In this document: positions 26,886 to 37,044 of the stretch, one piece after another
Numbering within the stretch: position 1 is the stretch's first letter
How the letters are laid out: every line of letters begins with the position of its first letter
Assembly (NCBI RefSeq): GCF_000379845.1
Contig: NZ_KB903808.1
Span: 1 to 64,000, forward strand
Direction: 5' to 3'
DNA: 64,000 nt
Origin: Moraxella boevrei DSM 14165
GTDB lineage: Bacteria > Pseudomonadota > Gammaproteobacteria > Pseudomonadales > Moraxellaceae
Made by a program: the position numbers and the translations under genes
Notes under the pieces: model-generated
Database searches by the model: none
Seen by the model: the letters and a program-made list of their open reading frames with translations, nothing else
What the model was told of the DNA's origin: nothing

Positions 26886-29819
26886 GTGTCAACCACCAAC
26901 GTTCAAAACAACCCAAATAGCAACCAAGCTAACCAAATTACCAATCAACTTAGCAACCAAATTTACACGTTATTAGCTTGTTTAACCGATAAACAAACGC
27001 CGAGTTTTGCGTTTTTTTTGTTACCCCAACTGCATAAAATCCACTTTGATTTTAGCCCAACGAGCCTAGCCCATTTGCAAAAATTTTGTCAATTATTGCA
27101 ACAAAAAGGCATGACCGCCAACAAAATCTATACACAACAAGGCGGAAAGGCGTTGCTTGTAGCGATTGCCAGTTATTTGGGCGAATATTTGGCACGCCAA
27201 ACCGACCAAGCCATTCACTGGTATGATTATCCAGAAGCCTTGCAACAAATTTCTTTGCAAAATCAAAGACATAACACCAATTTTCAACTAGAACCAAACT
27301 TTGGTAATTCGCTGATTGCCAAAATCGGTGATGTGTACTGCCAACCACTCGTCGTGGTGGAACGCTTGCTCTTACCAGATACGTCGACCGATGAGCTAAA
27401 CAATGAATTAGTCGAATTTATCCATGCCATGCAGTCAGCGATTTTTGAAAAAACCCAAGTCCATCTGTTTGGCGAACCCAACCATGTGGCGTATCAATAC
27501 CTTGCCAAAGTCAAAACGGGCAAATTACTTGACCCGCAGATTGGCTTTTTTGCCGAATTACAAGGGTTAAATTTTGATTATAGCGAACAAAGTTTGATAA
27601 ATTTGGATAAAATTTTAAGCAATATCCAACAAAAATTGGCTAACCATCAAATTAATTACCAAAATTTTATTAAAAACCCACCTTACCAAAAATTTTGTTA
27701 TTTACTCGGGTTTTATGTGGGTATGACGGCGAGCCGATTGGCAAATGTAGCGGTAAAATGGGCAAATTTTGAGCAAATGGCAGGGCTGTTGGGTGATGAT
27801 TTTAGCGACAGTTTGGAAAATCACTTTATATTACTCATGGAAAATCATTATCGCACGCCGATGTTGGTCATTACCAATCATTTGTTTGGCATTGCCCCCA
27901 ATTTTCCAAGTACCACCGTCACATTTTATCAACACATTCACGCCCAAAACGCCAGTCAATTTCATGTTTTTTCACAAACTAAATTAAACAATCAATTTAG
28001 AAAAAATCCACAAAAAATTACCGATTTACCGACAAATTGGCAACAAAGTTTAACCGCTTTGGTAAAAATCTTAAGTCAACAAATGACGAGTATTAGCCAA
28101 CATAAATTGCCAAAACCGTTGATTTTTAGCTTACAAAAGTCGGTAAATAACTGTTATCAACCTAAAATTGAACTGTTAAACCAAGGTGATGACGCCCAAG
28201 TCTTGAGCGACTTTCACCAAAAGATGCAAGAATATCAAGAACTTTCACCGATATTGATTGGTTGCTATCCAATGGTGGCGAACCTACCGACAGGGCGACA
28301 GCCTGCGTTACGCTTGGATTTACGCTGTGTGCAACCTGCATTGCAACTGGCATTGGTGTTTCCGTATCGGTTAGGTGGTGATTTTGCGATTTTTCCATTT
28401 GTGAGCAATCAAAATAACTTAGATGAAAATAACTTAGACGAAAATGAAGAAAATCTTGTTTATATTCAAGCCTTTCTCTATCAATTATACCAAGCCTTAG
28501 CACCGATAAAATTGCTCAACGCACAATGGGCAGATTATTGGCTAGATAAGTTGGCAACGGTGAATGATAATTGGGCGTTAACGCCGATTGAACAAAAAAA
28601 CCAACAAAAATCCCTTGTAAATCAACTCGCTATCGAACTATTTGTACCGACAAATAAAGCACAATCGGCTATTGGTGTCAATGTAAAAGCCCCCAAGTTT
28701 GACGTGGCACAGGTACAATGGCAGGGGTTTGATTTGCCCAAATATGTGCTCGATATCAACCCCACCGAGCGGGGTTATTTGCAAGTGTTCGCCCCACATC
28801 AACTATTAAATGATGAACTGCTTAGCCAAGCCCAAGCCACCGCCCAACTGTATCGCTATGGCAAAGTGGTGTGGGGCGTGGTACTACAGGCGGATAAAAC
28901 GTTGTCGCAAGCCGACGAACAGCAAGGCTTTAATAGCGAAAACTTATACACCGCAGAGATTTTGTACGACCCAACAGGGCAAACATCCGTTGAGCAATTA
29001 TTGGCCCTTGCCGAGCCGTTACGAGCGTTGGCACAGCAGGATTTTGCCCAATTAGACCAATTACCCCCTGACCAAGCCTTTTTTGCCATGCACTTGCAAG
29101 ATGAGCGTTCACGGATTTTTGCCCACGCTTATCCATCATCTTTGAGCAGTAACAACAATAATAATTCTTTTAAAATCAGTAGCGTATGGGTTTGGCGACC
29201 GCATTTACCCAATGCGATGATGAGCTTGCCGATGTTACCAATTATCATTAATCAACAAGCCAATCCGCTAGAAACAGGGCGAATTATGGCGTTGCCGAGT
29301 ATTTTCTGGCAAAAGAAAGATGACTTTGGCGAAAAGTTTTATCAATATTGGTTGGCAAAAGGTTTGGAACAATCAGGGCAAAATTTAACGGTTTCCCCAC
29401 CCCTTATCGCTGAAAAAATCAATCAAATGCAACGAGATAAAGCCTTAGAAAATCGGTTATATCCAAGATTTAAGTCAATCAATCAACCAACACCAAAACC
29501 TAACGTACCGCCAAGCGAAACGATTATCCGTGAAGCTATGACAAGCAAAAGTACACATTTGGCAACGGCAAATCCATCATCAACTCCCCTAATTCAAACC
29601 ACACAAATACCAATCACTTCGCCTACCCCAACGACAAACGACAGTCAAAAAGTTGTGCTAACGCCTGAGTTACAACAACAATTATTAGCTAACCAAGCTC
29701 GCCTAACCTCTAGCCTATCCACGACCGATAAAGACAAAGAGCGTAAATTATACCTGATTAGTGGTGTGGTAGCGGTTGTACTAATTTTGGCGTTAATTAT
29801 GGCAAGTTTAATGAAATAA
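26886..29819 (+). CDS. Unrecognised 977-residue protein with duplicated module and C-terminal membrane anchor
   Basis: I do not recognise this protein. It starts with GTG after a weak GGG ribosome-binding site. The first 30 residues are Asn/Gln-rich. Two similar segments of about 110 residues follow: 54-162 (FDFSPTSLAHLQKF, then SYLGEYLAR and IHWYDY) and 230-335 (FDYSEQSLINLDKI, then GFYVGMTASR and VKWANF), suggesting an internal duplication of a helical domain. A long middle part (340-860) has no motif I know. Residues 860-950 are Pro/Ser/Thr-rich and low complexity, and the last 25 form one membrane helix (953-974), so most of the protein would face the cytoplasm if it is tail-anchored. It is divergent from waaA and ends at a good terminator. 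Confidence 0.7.
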   Translation: MSTTNVQNNPNSNQANQITNQLSNQIYTLLACLTDKQTPSFAFFLLPQLHKIHFDFSPTSLAHLQKFCQLLQQKGMTANKIYTQQGGKALLVAIASYLGEYLARQTDQAIHWYDYPEALQQISLQNQRHNTNFQLEPNFGNSLIAKIGDVYCQPLVVVERLLLPDTSTDELNNELVEFIHAMQSAIFEKTQVHLFGEPNHVAYQYLAKVKTGKLLDPQIGFFAELQGLNFDYSEQSLINLDKILSNIQQKLANHQINYQNFIKNPPYQKFCYLLGFYVGMTASRLANVAVKWANFEQMAGLLGDDFSDSLENHFILLMENHYRTPMLVITNHLFGIAPNFPSTTVTFYQHIHAQNASQFHVFSQTKLNNQFRKNPQKITDLPTNWQQSLTALVKILSQQMTSISQHKLPKPLIFSLQKSVNNCYQPKIELLNQGDDAQVLSDFHQKMQEYQELSPILIGCYPMVANLPTGRQPALRLDLRCVQPALQLALVFPYRLGGDFAIFPFVSNQNNLDENNLDENEENLVYIQAFLYQLYQALAPIKLLNAQWADYWLDKLATVNDNWALTPIEQKNQQKSLVNQLAIELFVPTNKAQSAIGVNVKAPKFDVAQVQWQGFDLPKYVLDINPTERGYLQVFAPHQLLNDELLSQAQATAQLYRYGKVVWGVVLQADKTLSQADEQQGFNSENLYTAEILYDPTGQTSVEQLLALAEPLRALAQQDFAQLDQLPPDQAFFAMHLQDERSRIFAHAYPSSLSSNNNNNSFKISSVWVWRPHLPNAMMSLPMLPIIINQQANPLETGRIMALPSIFWQKKDDFGEKFYQYWLAKGLEQSGQNLTVSPPLIAEKINQMQRDKALENRLYPRFKSINQPTPKPNVPPSETIIREAMTSKSTHLATANPSSTPLIQTTQIPITSPTPTTNDSQKVVLTPELQQQLLANQARLTSSLSTTDKDKERKLYLISGVVAVVLILALIMASLMK

Positions 29820-29845
29820 CTTATCAAAAATTAGCAAAAATTGGC

Positions 29846-29881
29846 ATAAAAAAAGGGTTTATTAAAAACCCTTTTTTTTAA
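29846..29881. terminator. Bidirectional intrinsic terminator between the 977-residue gene and gltS
   Basis: AAGGGTTT and AAACCCTT form the stem with a short A/T loop, flanked by an A-run on the left and eight T on the right. Both flanking genes point into it, so it can serve both strands. Confidence 0.85.
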
Positions 29882-29899
29882 TATAACTAAATTTATTTT

Positions 29900-31144
29900 T
29901 TATAAAATTGTGGTAAACAATTGTAATACCGTCGCATTAACAATATCCACAAAGAACGCCCCCACCATTGGCACAATCAAGAACGCCTTGTGTGATGCAC
30001 CGTAACGGTCGGTGATAGATTGCATATTTGCCACCGCAGTCGGCGTTGCACCCAAGCCAAAACCGCAATGCCCTGCTGATAGGACGGCTGAATCATAATT
30101 TGAACCCATCACTTTAAAGGTAACAAAATAAGCAAACAAAATCATCGCCACCGTTTGCACCAACAAAATCACTAGCACAGGGCCAGCAAGGTCAGTCAAC
30201 TCCCATAGTTTGAGCGACATTAACGCCATTGCCAAAAATAATGACAAGGCAGCATTACCAAACACGTCAATCGCACGGTCAAACATATCAAATTTAAAAA
30301 ACGTGGTTAACACATTACGTAGTACCACACCTGCACCCAACGCCCAAACAAAGGTTGGTAATTCAAACGCCGTACCTTTGGCAACGCCTGTCATAAAATC
30401 AGCAAACACCAAAGTCGCTGCGAATAATGCCAAGGTTTCAATGGTTGAGTTGGCGGTAATCAGACGCACATGGCTTGGTTTTTCAAACATCTCGCTATCA
30501 GGTACAGACAGATTGTCCGAGTGATTTTCTTTGTTAATCTGTGTTTTTTCTTCAACGCTCATCGGTTGCACATTAAGTTTTTGCACCAAGCGTTTTGCCA
30601 CAGGACCGCCGATAAGACCACCTGCTACCAGACCATAAGTCGCACAGGCAATCCCAAGCGTTGTCGCACCAACCACGCCGTATTTTTCTTCCAAAATTGG
30701 ACCCCATGCCCCTGCCGTGCCATGACCGCCTGTCAAAGTGATTGAACCTGTCACCAAACCCATTAACGGCTCAAGCCCAAGCATGGACGCCATCGCCACG
30801 CCAACGCCATTTTGTAAAATGATAAATGCCGATACCAACACGGTAAAAATTATCAATGGTGTACCACCTGCTTTTAAACGCCCAAAGTCAGCACTTAGCC
30901 CAATTGAGGCAAAAAACATCAACATACAAGCTGTTTGCAACTCTTTATAAAAGTTAAAGCTATAACCACCAAATACATTTAAACAATAAACCACCACCGC
31001 AGCGACCAAACCACCTGCGACAGGTTCAGGGATATTGAAATCTGACAAAAACTTGATGCGTTTCACCATAAATTTGCCCAATAGCAATACAATCGTCGCC
31101 AAAATCAGCGTATAATAACCATTTACAACAATCGGTTCACTCAT
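29900..31144 (-). CDS. gltS: Sodium/glutamate symporter GltS
   Basis: This inner-membrane carrier of about 414 residues takes up glutamate with sodium. It has about ten hydrophobic segments and the two family loops, TGGHGTAGAWGP in the first half and LSAGHCGFGLGATPTAVANM in the second. I chose the ATG at 31142-31144 (MSEPIVVNGYYTL) because an AGGTGA ribosome-binding site lies just upstream; the frame is open to 31207 but the extra residues do not fit the family. Confidence 0.92.
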   Translation of the reverse strand: MSEPIVVNGYYTLILATIVLLLGKFMVKRIKFLSDFNIPEPVAGGLVAAVVVYCLNVFGGYSFNFYKELQTACMLMFFASIGLSADFGRLKAGGTPLIIFTVLVSAFIILQNGVGVAMASMLGLEPLMGLVTGSITLTGGHGTAGAWGPILEEKYGVVGATTLGIACATYGLVAGGLIGGPVAKRLVQKLNVQPMSVEEKTQINKENHSDNLSVPDSEMFEKPSHVRLITANSTIETLALFAATLVFADFMTGVAKGTAFELPTFVWALGAGVVLRNVLTTFFKFDMFDRAIDVFGNAALSLFLAMALMSLKLWELTDLAGPVLVILLVQTVAMILFAYFVTFKVMGSNYDSAVLSAGHCGFGLGATPTAVANMQSITDRYGASHKAFLIVPMVGAFFVDIVNATVLQLFTTIL

Positions 31145-31359
31145 AAAATCACCTATTTTCTGTATTTTTAATAAAATTATTCGAAAAAACGATGTAAAAT
31201 TTTTCAAATCATGAAAATCAAGACAAAAGTACCGTATTTTGGCATAAATGGCAAAAAAATTACAGTATTTTTGCTAGATTTTTACAAAATTTATGGTTTT
31301 TATGACAATTTTCTTTTAAATTACCCAACTTTTTTTTAAATATTTAAGGCGAACCCTTG

Positions 31360-32490
31360 ATGAAAATTATTGCTGATTACAATATTGCTCATTTGCACGA
31401 TTTTTTTAATCCCAATACGCTTGGGCAAAATATTGAGTTAATAACAGTCGCAGGGCGAGAAATTACCGCAGAAATGTTGGCAAATTATCAGCCTGATGCG
31501 TTACTTATCCGCTCGGTAACACCGATTAACGCCAATTTGTTAGCAAATAATACCAACGTAAAATTTATCGGTACGGCGACCATTGGCGTTGACCATGTGG
31601 AAAGTGACTATTTGCTACAGCGTGGCATCCGTTTTGCCAATGCGTCAGGGTGTAGCAAACATTCGGTTGCCCAGTATGTGCTGACGGCGATTTTGGCTTT
31701 GCACCCTGATTATCTATTTCAGCCGATAAAATTGGGGATTGTTGGGCTAGGCAATATTGGCGGAACATTGGCAAGGTATGCACAATTATTGGGCTGGCAA
31801 GTGTTAGGCATTGATCCTTTTTTGGCAAAAGATACGCAAGCAAATTATCAACAAAATCTTGATAAATTATTAAGACAAAGCGATGTTATTAGCTTTCATG
31901 TACCGTTAACCCATGCCGATGACAGCCCCTATCCGACCCATTATCGGTATTTGATGACTAGTCAAAATTGGCAAAAAATTCAGCCCCATACCTTAATTGT
32001 CAACTCTGCTCGTGGCGAAGTGTTGGCACAGGCAGATATTTTGGCAAATCCGCAAACCGTGGTGCTTGATGTTTTTGAACATGAACCTCAAATCAGCGAT
32101 ACTTTGTTACACCACTGTCGTCTAGCCACACCGCACATTGCAGGCTACACGCTAGAAGGCAAATTGCGTGGCACACAGATGATTTACGATGCGTTATGTG
32201 AACATTTACAACAACCAATTAGCGTGAATTTTGAGCAATTCCTACCCAAAGAAACATCTTTATTCTCAAATCAATTTTCACAAAGTTTTTATCAAAAATT
32301 CAAAAACTTACAAGCTTTGGATAAGTATGAAAAAGAACAGTTATTAGATAATATTGATAAAATATACAATATTTATGCAGATAATACCAAACTGCGAGCA
32401 GTGGCAACGCCTGATGTGTCAGGAAAAGATTTTGACCAATTACGCAAAGATTATCCGCTACGCCGAGAATGGCAAGCATATTTTGCGTAA
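31360..32490 (+). CDS. pdxB: Erythronate-4-phosphate dehydrogenase PdxB
   Basis: The 376-residue D-2-hydroxyacid dehydrogenase oxidises 4-phosphoerythronate in the DXP-dependent pyridoxal phosphate pathway. It shows the N-terminal MKIIADYNIAH, the NAD-binding GLGNIGG, the catalytic Arg in NSARGEV, the Glu in DVFEHEP and the His in ATPHIAGYTLEGK, and a C-terminal PdxB dimerisation domain. The ATG at 31360 is preferred over the in-frame TTG one codon earlier, with AAGG about 10 bases upstream. Confidence 0.93.
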   Translation: MKIIADYNIAHLHDFFNPNTLGQNIELITVAGREITAEMLANYQPDALLIRSVTPINANLLANNTNVKFIGTATIGVDHVESDYLLQRGIRFANASGCSKHSVAQYVLTAILALHPDYLFQPIKLGIVGLGNIGGTLARYAQLLGWQVLGIDPFLAKDTQANYQQNLDKLLRQSDVISFHVPLTHADDSPYPTHYRYLMTSQNWQKIQPHTLIVNSARGEVLAQADILANPQTVVLDVFEHEPQISDTLLHHCRLATPHIAGYTLEGKLRGTQMIYDALCEHLQQPISVNFEQFLPKETSLFSNQFSQSFYQKFKNLQALDKYEKEQLLDNIDKIYNIYADNTKLRAVATPDVSGKDFDQLRKDYPLRREWQAYFA

Positions 32491-32661
32491 ATTTTCATAA
32501 TATAAATGGTTTAAAAATTTGCAGAAAAAGTATTACAAACTATCTTTACAAAATATCTCACATTTTTTTAACACAATTAAAGAATTTCGGTGCATAATAA
32601 GCCAAATAATGCTGAAAATAGTTATCTTTATTAAATTATCTTATTAAAAAAGGAGATCATC

Positions 32662-33297
32662 ATGAGCTTAAAACTCTATATTTTACAAGGGGCTTGCTCA
32701 CTTGTACCGCATACCGCTTTAGTTATGGCGAAACACAGTGATAATATTAACTACGAAATCATCAGCGTTAGCCGTGAAAATCTAGCAAGCCCAGAATTTT
32801 TGGTAATCAACGCACAAGGCTCTGTGCCTGTTTTGCAAGATGGGGAATTTAGTTTGTCGCAGAATTTGGCGATTTTGAGCTATTTGGACAAACAATTTCC
32901 CAATGCAAAAATTTTTGGCACAGGCGATAATCAGAAATTAGCAAAAACCCAATATTGGTTAAGTTTTTTGAATGCAGATTTGCACAAATCTTTTGCACCG
33001 ATTTTTAACCCTACCAGAGTGGTTGCTGATGAGACAGCCTACCCATTAGCCATTCAACAAGCAACCACCAATTTTTTAAATCTGTTGACAATCCCAAATC
33101 AACAGTTAGAAAATCAAGATTTTTTAAATGGTGAGTTTACGGTTGCTGATATGTATTTGTATGTGATTTTGCGGTGGGCGACTGCCAAACAAGTGGATTT
33201 TAGCCAATATACAAATATTGTGAAATTTATCAAAGCCGTTGAACAAAATAAAGTTGTTCTGCAAGCTTTGGCAGAAGAAGATTTACAAACTTTGTAA
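32662..33297 (+). CDS. Glutathione S-transferase family protein
   Basis: The 211-residue protein has a thioredoxin-like N-terminal half (LYILQGACSLVPHTALVMA, then GSVPVLQDGEFSLSQNLAILSYL) and an all-helical C-terminal half. The ACSL at 10-13 supplies the Cys typical of bacterial beta-class enzymes, and the cis-Pro and Ser of the glutathione site (SVPVL, SQ) are present. The substrate is unknown. It has a good AGGAG ribosome-binding site and is followed by a terminator shared with accD. Confidence 0.88.
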   Translation: MSLKLYILQGACSLVPHTALVMAKHSDNINYEIISVSRENLASPEFLVINAQGSVPVLQDGEFSLSQNLAILSYLDKQFPNAKIFGTGDNQKLAKTQYWLSFLNADLHKSFAPIFNPTRVVADETAYPLAIQQATTNFLNLLTIPNQQLENQDFLNGEFTVADMYLYVILRWATAKQVDFSQYTNIVKFIKAVEQNKVVLQALAEEDLQTL

Positions 33298-33310
33298 ATT
33301 GTTACAAATA

Positions 33311-33345
33311 AAGGTGTTAATTAGCGTGATTAACACCTTTTTTAT
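33311..33345. terminator. Bidirectional intrinsic terminator between the GST gene and accD
   Basis: An 11-bp perfect stem (33311-33321 with 33329-33339; AAGGTGTTAAT) with a 7-base loop is followed by TTTTTT on the plus strand. The two flanking genes converge on it. Confidence 0.85.
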
Positions 33346-34253
33346 TAAGCATATTTACGATAAAAACTTAATTTATCTAATAACCGATAAATGGTATCTT
33401 TTAGCTGTAAACGATGCACCACCATATCCACCACGCCATGTTCCGCCAAAAATTCGGCTCGTTGGAATGGTTCATCTAGCACTTCACGCACCGTTTGTTC
33501 AATCACACGTTTGCCTGCAAAGCCAATCATCGCTTTTGGCTCGGCAATGTGAATATCACCAAGCATCGCAAGACTTGCGGTTACGCCTCCGTACACAGGA
33601 TTGGTCAAAACCACGATGTAAGGCACGCCAGCTTGTTTGAGCCGTTCAATTACCGCCGATGTGCGAGCCATTTGCATGAGCGACAACAAGCCTTCTTGCA
33701 TTCTCGCCCCACCACTTGCGGCAAAGCAAACAAGGGGGCTGCGTTCTTTGAGTGCGGTCTCGCCTGCCAACACAAAACGGTCGCCCACGACTGACCCCAT
33801 TGAGCCACCCATAAACCCAAAATCAAAGGCACACGCCACCACGTCCAAATTTTTTAATTTGCCTGTCATGGCGATTAAGGCTTCGGTTTTACCTGTTTTT
33901 TGCTCAGCTTCGGCAAGACGTTTTGGATACGGTTTGCTATCCACAAAGCCTAGCGGATTACCCGTTACCAAGTCTTTGCCCAACTCGTTATCCATTTGGT
34001 CAAAAAACCATTCCAAGCGTTTGCTTGCGGTCATGCTCATGTGTTCTTCGCAATGAGGACAGACAAAACTGTTAAAATTTAACACCGTATTGGTGCTAAT
34101 GGCGTGGCAATTTGGGCATTGGGTGGATGGTTCGGTTTCAACGGCTGTCAATATTTGTTTGCTTTTTGGCTTAATGGTCGGTAAAGGGCGATTAAGCCAT
34201 GTATTGGCAAAGTCGCTTTGCGGTTGGCTATCGGTCGTTGCGTCGTTTGTCAT
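33345..34253 (-). CDS. accD: Acetyl-CoA carboxylase carboxyltransferase beta subunit AccD
   Basis: The 302-residue subunit, with AccA, transfers the carboxyl from biotin to acetyl-CoA, the first step of fatty acid synthesis. An N-terminal four-cysteine zinc ribbon (CPNC and CPHC pairs) is followed by the carboxyltransferase fold with GGSMGSVVGDRF, ASGGARMQEG and VLTNPVYGGVTAS. It is the last gene of the trp run, 96 bases after trpA, the same association found in other gammaproteobacteria. Start: ATG at 34253 after AAGGA. Confidence 0.96.
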   Translation of the reverse strand: MTNDATTDSQPQSDFANTWLNRPLPTIKPKSKQILTAVETEPSTQCPNCHAISTNTVLNFNSFVCPHCEEHMSMTASKRLEWFFDQMDNELGKDLVTGNPLGFVDSKPYPKRLAEAEQKTGKTEALIAMTGKLKNLDVVACAFDFGFMGGSMGSVVGDRFVLAGETALKERSPLVCFAASGGARMQEGLLSLMQMARTSAVIERLKQAGVPYIVVLTNPVYGGVTASLAMLGDIHIAEPKAMIGFAGKRVIEQTVREVLDEPFQRAEFLAEHGVVDMVVHRLQLKDTIYRLLDKLSFYRKYA

Positions 34254-34349
34254 GATTTTATCCTTGTTTGGTAAAATAAGTTTACAGTTATAAACTAAAT
34301 TTTATCGCTTATCTTAACCGATTTTGATAAAAATTGCTATTTTAAGTCA

Positions 34350-35168
34350 TTACAAATTATCAATCGCCTCTCTCAACTCACGCATTTTTGCCACGATATT
34401 TACTTTTGCCTGTTCAATTTTTTTACTGTCATTACCAACATCAGCAAAATGCCTAACCAGTTCACTACCCACAATTACCCCATCTGCAAATTTGGCAACC
34501 GCCTTTGCACTTGCACCGTCTTTTATCCCAAAACCCACACAAACAGGCAGATCGGTATCCGCCTTAATCGCTTGAACTTGGCTTGCCACTTCATCAGTAT
34601 CCAACGCCTTTGAGCCTGTTACGCCCTTGACTGACACATAATAAATAAAGCCTGTACCGTGCTTTAATACCGCTTGACGGCGGTCTTTTTGGGTGGTGGG
34701 GGCAAGTAAAAAAATCTGATTGATATGCTTATCGCTAAGTTTTTTGGACAGCGTATCGTCCGTTTCATTGGACGGTAAGTCCACGAGTAGCAAGCCGTCC
34801 ACGCCATTTTGCTCGCACAACGCCAGAAACTTATCATAACCAATAATCTCCACAGGGTTTAAATAGCCCATTAACAGAACTGGCGTTGTGGCGTTGGATT
34901 TTCTAAATTCGCCCACCATTTGCACGGCTTGGGTGGTACTTGTACCGCCCGCCAACGCCCGCTCGCCAGCCAATGAGATGACCTGCCCGTCCGCCATAGG
35001 GTCGGAAAATGGCAAGCCAACCTCAATAATGTCCGCCCCTGCCGATACTAGCTCGTGCATTAGCTCCACCGTGACGGTCGGATTTGGATCGCCTGCCATA
35101 ATATAGGGGATTAGGGCTTTTTTGTTTTGCTGTTTTAAAGTTGTAAAAGTGGTTTCAATTCTGGTCAT
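34350..35168 (-). CDS. trpA: Tryptophan synthase alpha subunit TrpA
   Basis: The 272-residue TIM-barrel subunit splits indole-3-glycerol phosphate and passes indole to TrpB. The catalytic Glu in DIIEVGLPFSDP and Asp in the LLVDLPSNE region are present, and the phosphate-binding VGFGIKDG and IVGSELV are intact. It is separated from trpB by an inserted unknown gene, 11 bases upstream. Confidence 0.95.
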   Translation of the reverse strand: MTRIETTFTTLKQQNKKALIPYIMAGDPNPTVTVELMHELVSAGADIIEVGLPFSDPMADGQVISLAGERALAGGTSTTQAVQMVGEFRKSNATTPVLLMGYLNPVEIIGYDKFLALCEQNGVDGLLLVDLPSNETDDTLSKKLSDKHINQIFLLAPTTQKDRRQAVLKHGTGFIYYVSVKGVTGSKALDTDEVASQVQAIKADTDLPVCVGFGIKDGASAKAVAKFADGVIVGSELVRHFADVGNDSKKIEQAKVNIVAKMRELREAIDNL

Positions 35169-35179
35169 AATTTTTCCTA

Positions 35180-35797
35180 TTATTCTTTAAAATAAAATTC
35201 ATCGCCTGCATTTCTGGTTAGAAATTCTAAATAATTTCTGGTTGGATTGGTAGACCAAGCAGCAGTTATACACTGTCTATAACACTCTTGCCTAACTTCA
35301 TAGCCAAATACATCTTCTATCTTGTTCAAAGATTTAGCACTTGGCTTAACTCGTTTCCAATAATAAAAAAATGGTCTTTCAACATCGTTTTTACCATATC
35401 TTTCGGTTGAAAATTTGGTATTTTCTAACAATGACACAATTTCATCATCATTTGCACCTTCAAGATTATTTTGAGTTCTTATGCGTGATAAATAATCAAC
35501 CAATGCTAAAAAAAATGCCTCATTGGTATAATTTTCATCATTTTTTAATGATTCACAAATTTTTTTGTAAATATAATTCGGTATATATGTATTTATATAA
35601 TTTAAATTTTCTCTACTAGTTTTAACACTAATACTCCAAGCACAATTATAATTTTCAAGCCCAATAATGATTGATTTTGAATTAGCAAAGAAAATACCTC
35701 TAACATTTAATCCTTTAAATTTATAATCAAATAAAAAGCTATTATTTGTTTTGTTTTCACAAAAATTGATTAGCTCATTTAGATTTTCGATATTCAT
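35180..35797 (-). CDS. Hypothetical protein inserted between trpB and trpA (possibly DUF6037-like)
   Basis: The 205-residue protein is Asn/Tyr/Lys-rich and its DNA is visibly more AT-rich than the trp genes on each side, which suggests later acquisition. It has no signal or membrane segment. The N-terminal half (FDYKFKGLNVRGIFFANSKS, then a conserved-looking NYNCAWSISV) reminds me of DUF6037 proteins, which occur near mobile or defence genes, but this is recollection and weak. It is 11 bases before trpA and 23 after trpB, so it must be co-transcribed. Confidence 0.6.
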   Translation of the reverse strand: MNIENLNELINFCENKTNNSFLFDYKFKGLNVRGIFFANSKSIIIGLENYNCAWSISVKTSRENLNYINTYIPNYIYKKICESLKNDENYTNEAFFLALVDYLSRIRTQNNLEGANDDEIVSLLENTKFSTERYGKNDVERPFFYYWKRVKPSAKSLNKIEDVFGYEVRQECYRQCITAAWSTNPTRNYLEFLTRNAGDEFYFKE

Positions 35798-35820
35798 TTC
35801 AAACCCTTATTACCTCAATA

Positions 35821-37026
35821 TCAATCCATTTCAATCCCATCTACTGTCATCACCGTATGCAAATCTTTATCGCCGCGACCTGATAAATTGATGATGATGG
35901 ATTTGTCCTTGCCGAGCGTTTTGGCAAGTTTTAGCCCATAGGCAACAGCGTGCGAGCTTTCTAGGGCAGGGATAATGCCTTCGGTTTTGGTCAAAATACG
36001 AAAGGCTTCTAACGCCTCATCATCGTCAATCACCACATACTGCACACGCCCCATATCCTTTAAAAAGCTGTGTTCAGGCCCGACCCCTGGGTAGTCAAGC
36101 CCCGCAGAAATGCTATGCGTTTCAATGACTTGCCCTTCATCGTCCGCCATAAGGTAGGTGCGATTGCCGTGCAACACGCCCACACGCCCTGCATTTAACG
36201 GAGCCGAATGCTTGCCCGTCTCAATGCCGTGTCCGCCTGCTTCCACGCCATACATCTGCACATCTTTATCGTTCAAAAACTCATAAAATAGCCCCATTGC
36301 ATTTGAGCCACCGCCTACACACGCCACCAGTGCGTCAGGCAATTTGTCTTCAAATTCAAGGTGTTGCAAACGAGCCTCACGCCCAATAATCGCCTGAAAA
36401 TCACGCACCAGCATCGGATACGGGTGCGGGCCTGCCACCGTGCCAATCACATAATAAGTGTCGTCCACATTGGTTACCCAGTCTCGCATCGCCTCATTCA
36501 TCGCGTCTTTGAGCGTGCGAGAACCACTTGTTACAGGCACGACTGTCGCCCCCAAAAGTTTCATACGATAGACATTCATTTTTTGGCGTTCTACATCGTC
36601 CGCCCCCATATAGACCACACATTCTAGTCCAAGCCGTGCCGCAATCGTAGCGGTTGCCACGCCGTGTTGCCCTGCCCCTGTCTCAGCGATGATACGCCTT
36701 TTACCGACCAGTTTGGCCAAAAGTGCTTGCCCAATGGTGTTATTGACCTTGTGTGCGCCTGTGTGGTTTAAATCTTCTCGTTTAAGATAAATTTTTGCCC
36801 CGCCTGTCTTTGCTGTTAAGCGTTTGGCAAAATACAAAGGTGTGGGACGACCCACATAATTCACCAAATCGTCATTATATTCTTTCCAAAATTCTGGGTT
36901 ATTTTTGACCGATAAATAAATGCGTTCTAGCTCTTCTAACGCACTCATCAAGGTTTCGGAAACAAAACGTCCGCCATGAATGTCAAAATGCCCTGTGGTA
37001 TTAGGGAATTGGGTGTAGTCTGTCAT
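35821..37026 (-). CDS. trpB: Tryptophan synthase beta subunit TrpB
   Basis: The 401-residue PLP enzyme joins indole and serine to give tryptophan. The PLP lysine is in [10 protein letters not shown], the phosphate loop is [10 protein letters not shown], and the catalytic Glu is in [10 protein letters not shown]. Full length. Upstream is a PIN toxin gene (18 bases), and downstream the unknown insert precedes trpA. Confidence 0.96.
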   Translation of the reverse strand: MTDYTQFPNTTGHFDIHGGRFVSETLMSALEELERIYLSVKNNPEFWKEYNDDLVNYVGRPTPLYFAKRLTAKTGGAKIYLKREDLNHTGAHKVNNTIGQALLAKLVGKRRIIAETGAGQHGVATATIAARLGLECVVYMGADDVERQKMNVYRMKLLGATVVPVTSGSRTLKDAMNEAMRDWVTNVDDTYYVIGTVAGPHPYPMLVRDFQAIIGREARLQHLEFEDKLPDALVACVGGGSNAMGLFYEFLNDKDVQMYGVEAGGHGIETGKHSAPLNAGRVGVLHGNRTYLMADDEGQVIETHSISAGLDYPGVGPEHSFLKDMGRVQYVVIDDDEALEAFRILTKTEGIIPALESSHAVAYGLKLAKTLGKDKSIIINLSGRGDKDLHTVMTVDGIEMD

Positions 37027-37044
37027 AAGTTTTTGCCTTTTGAA

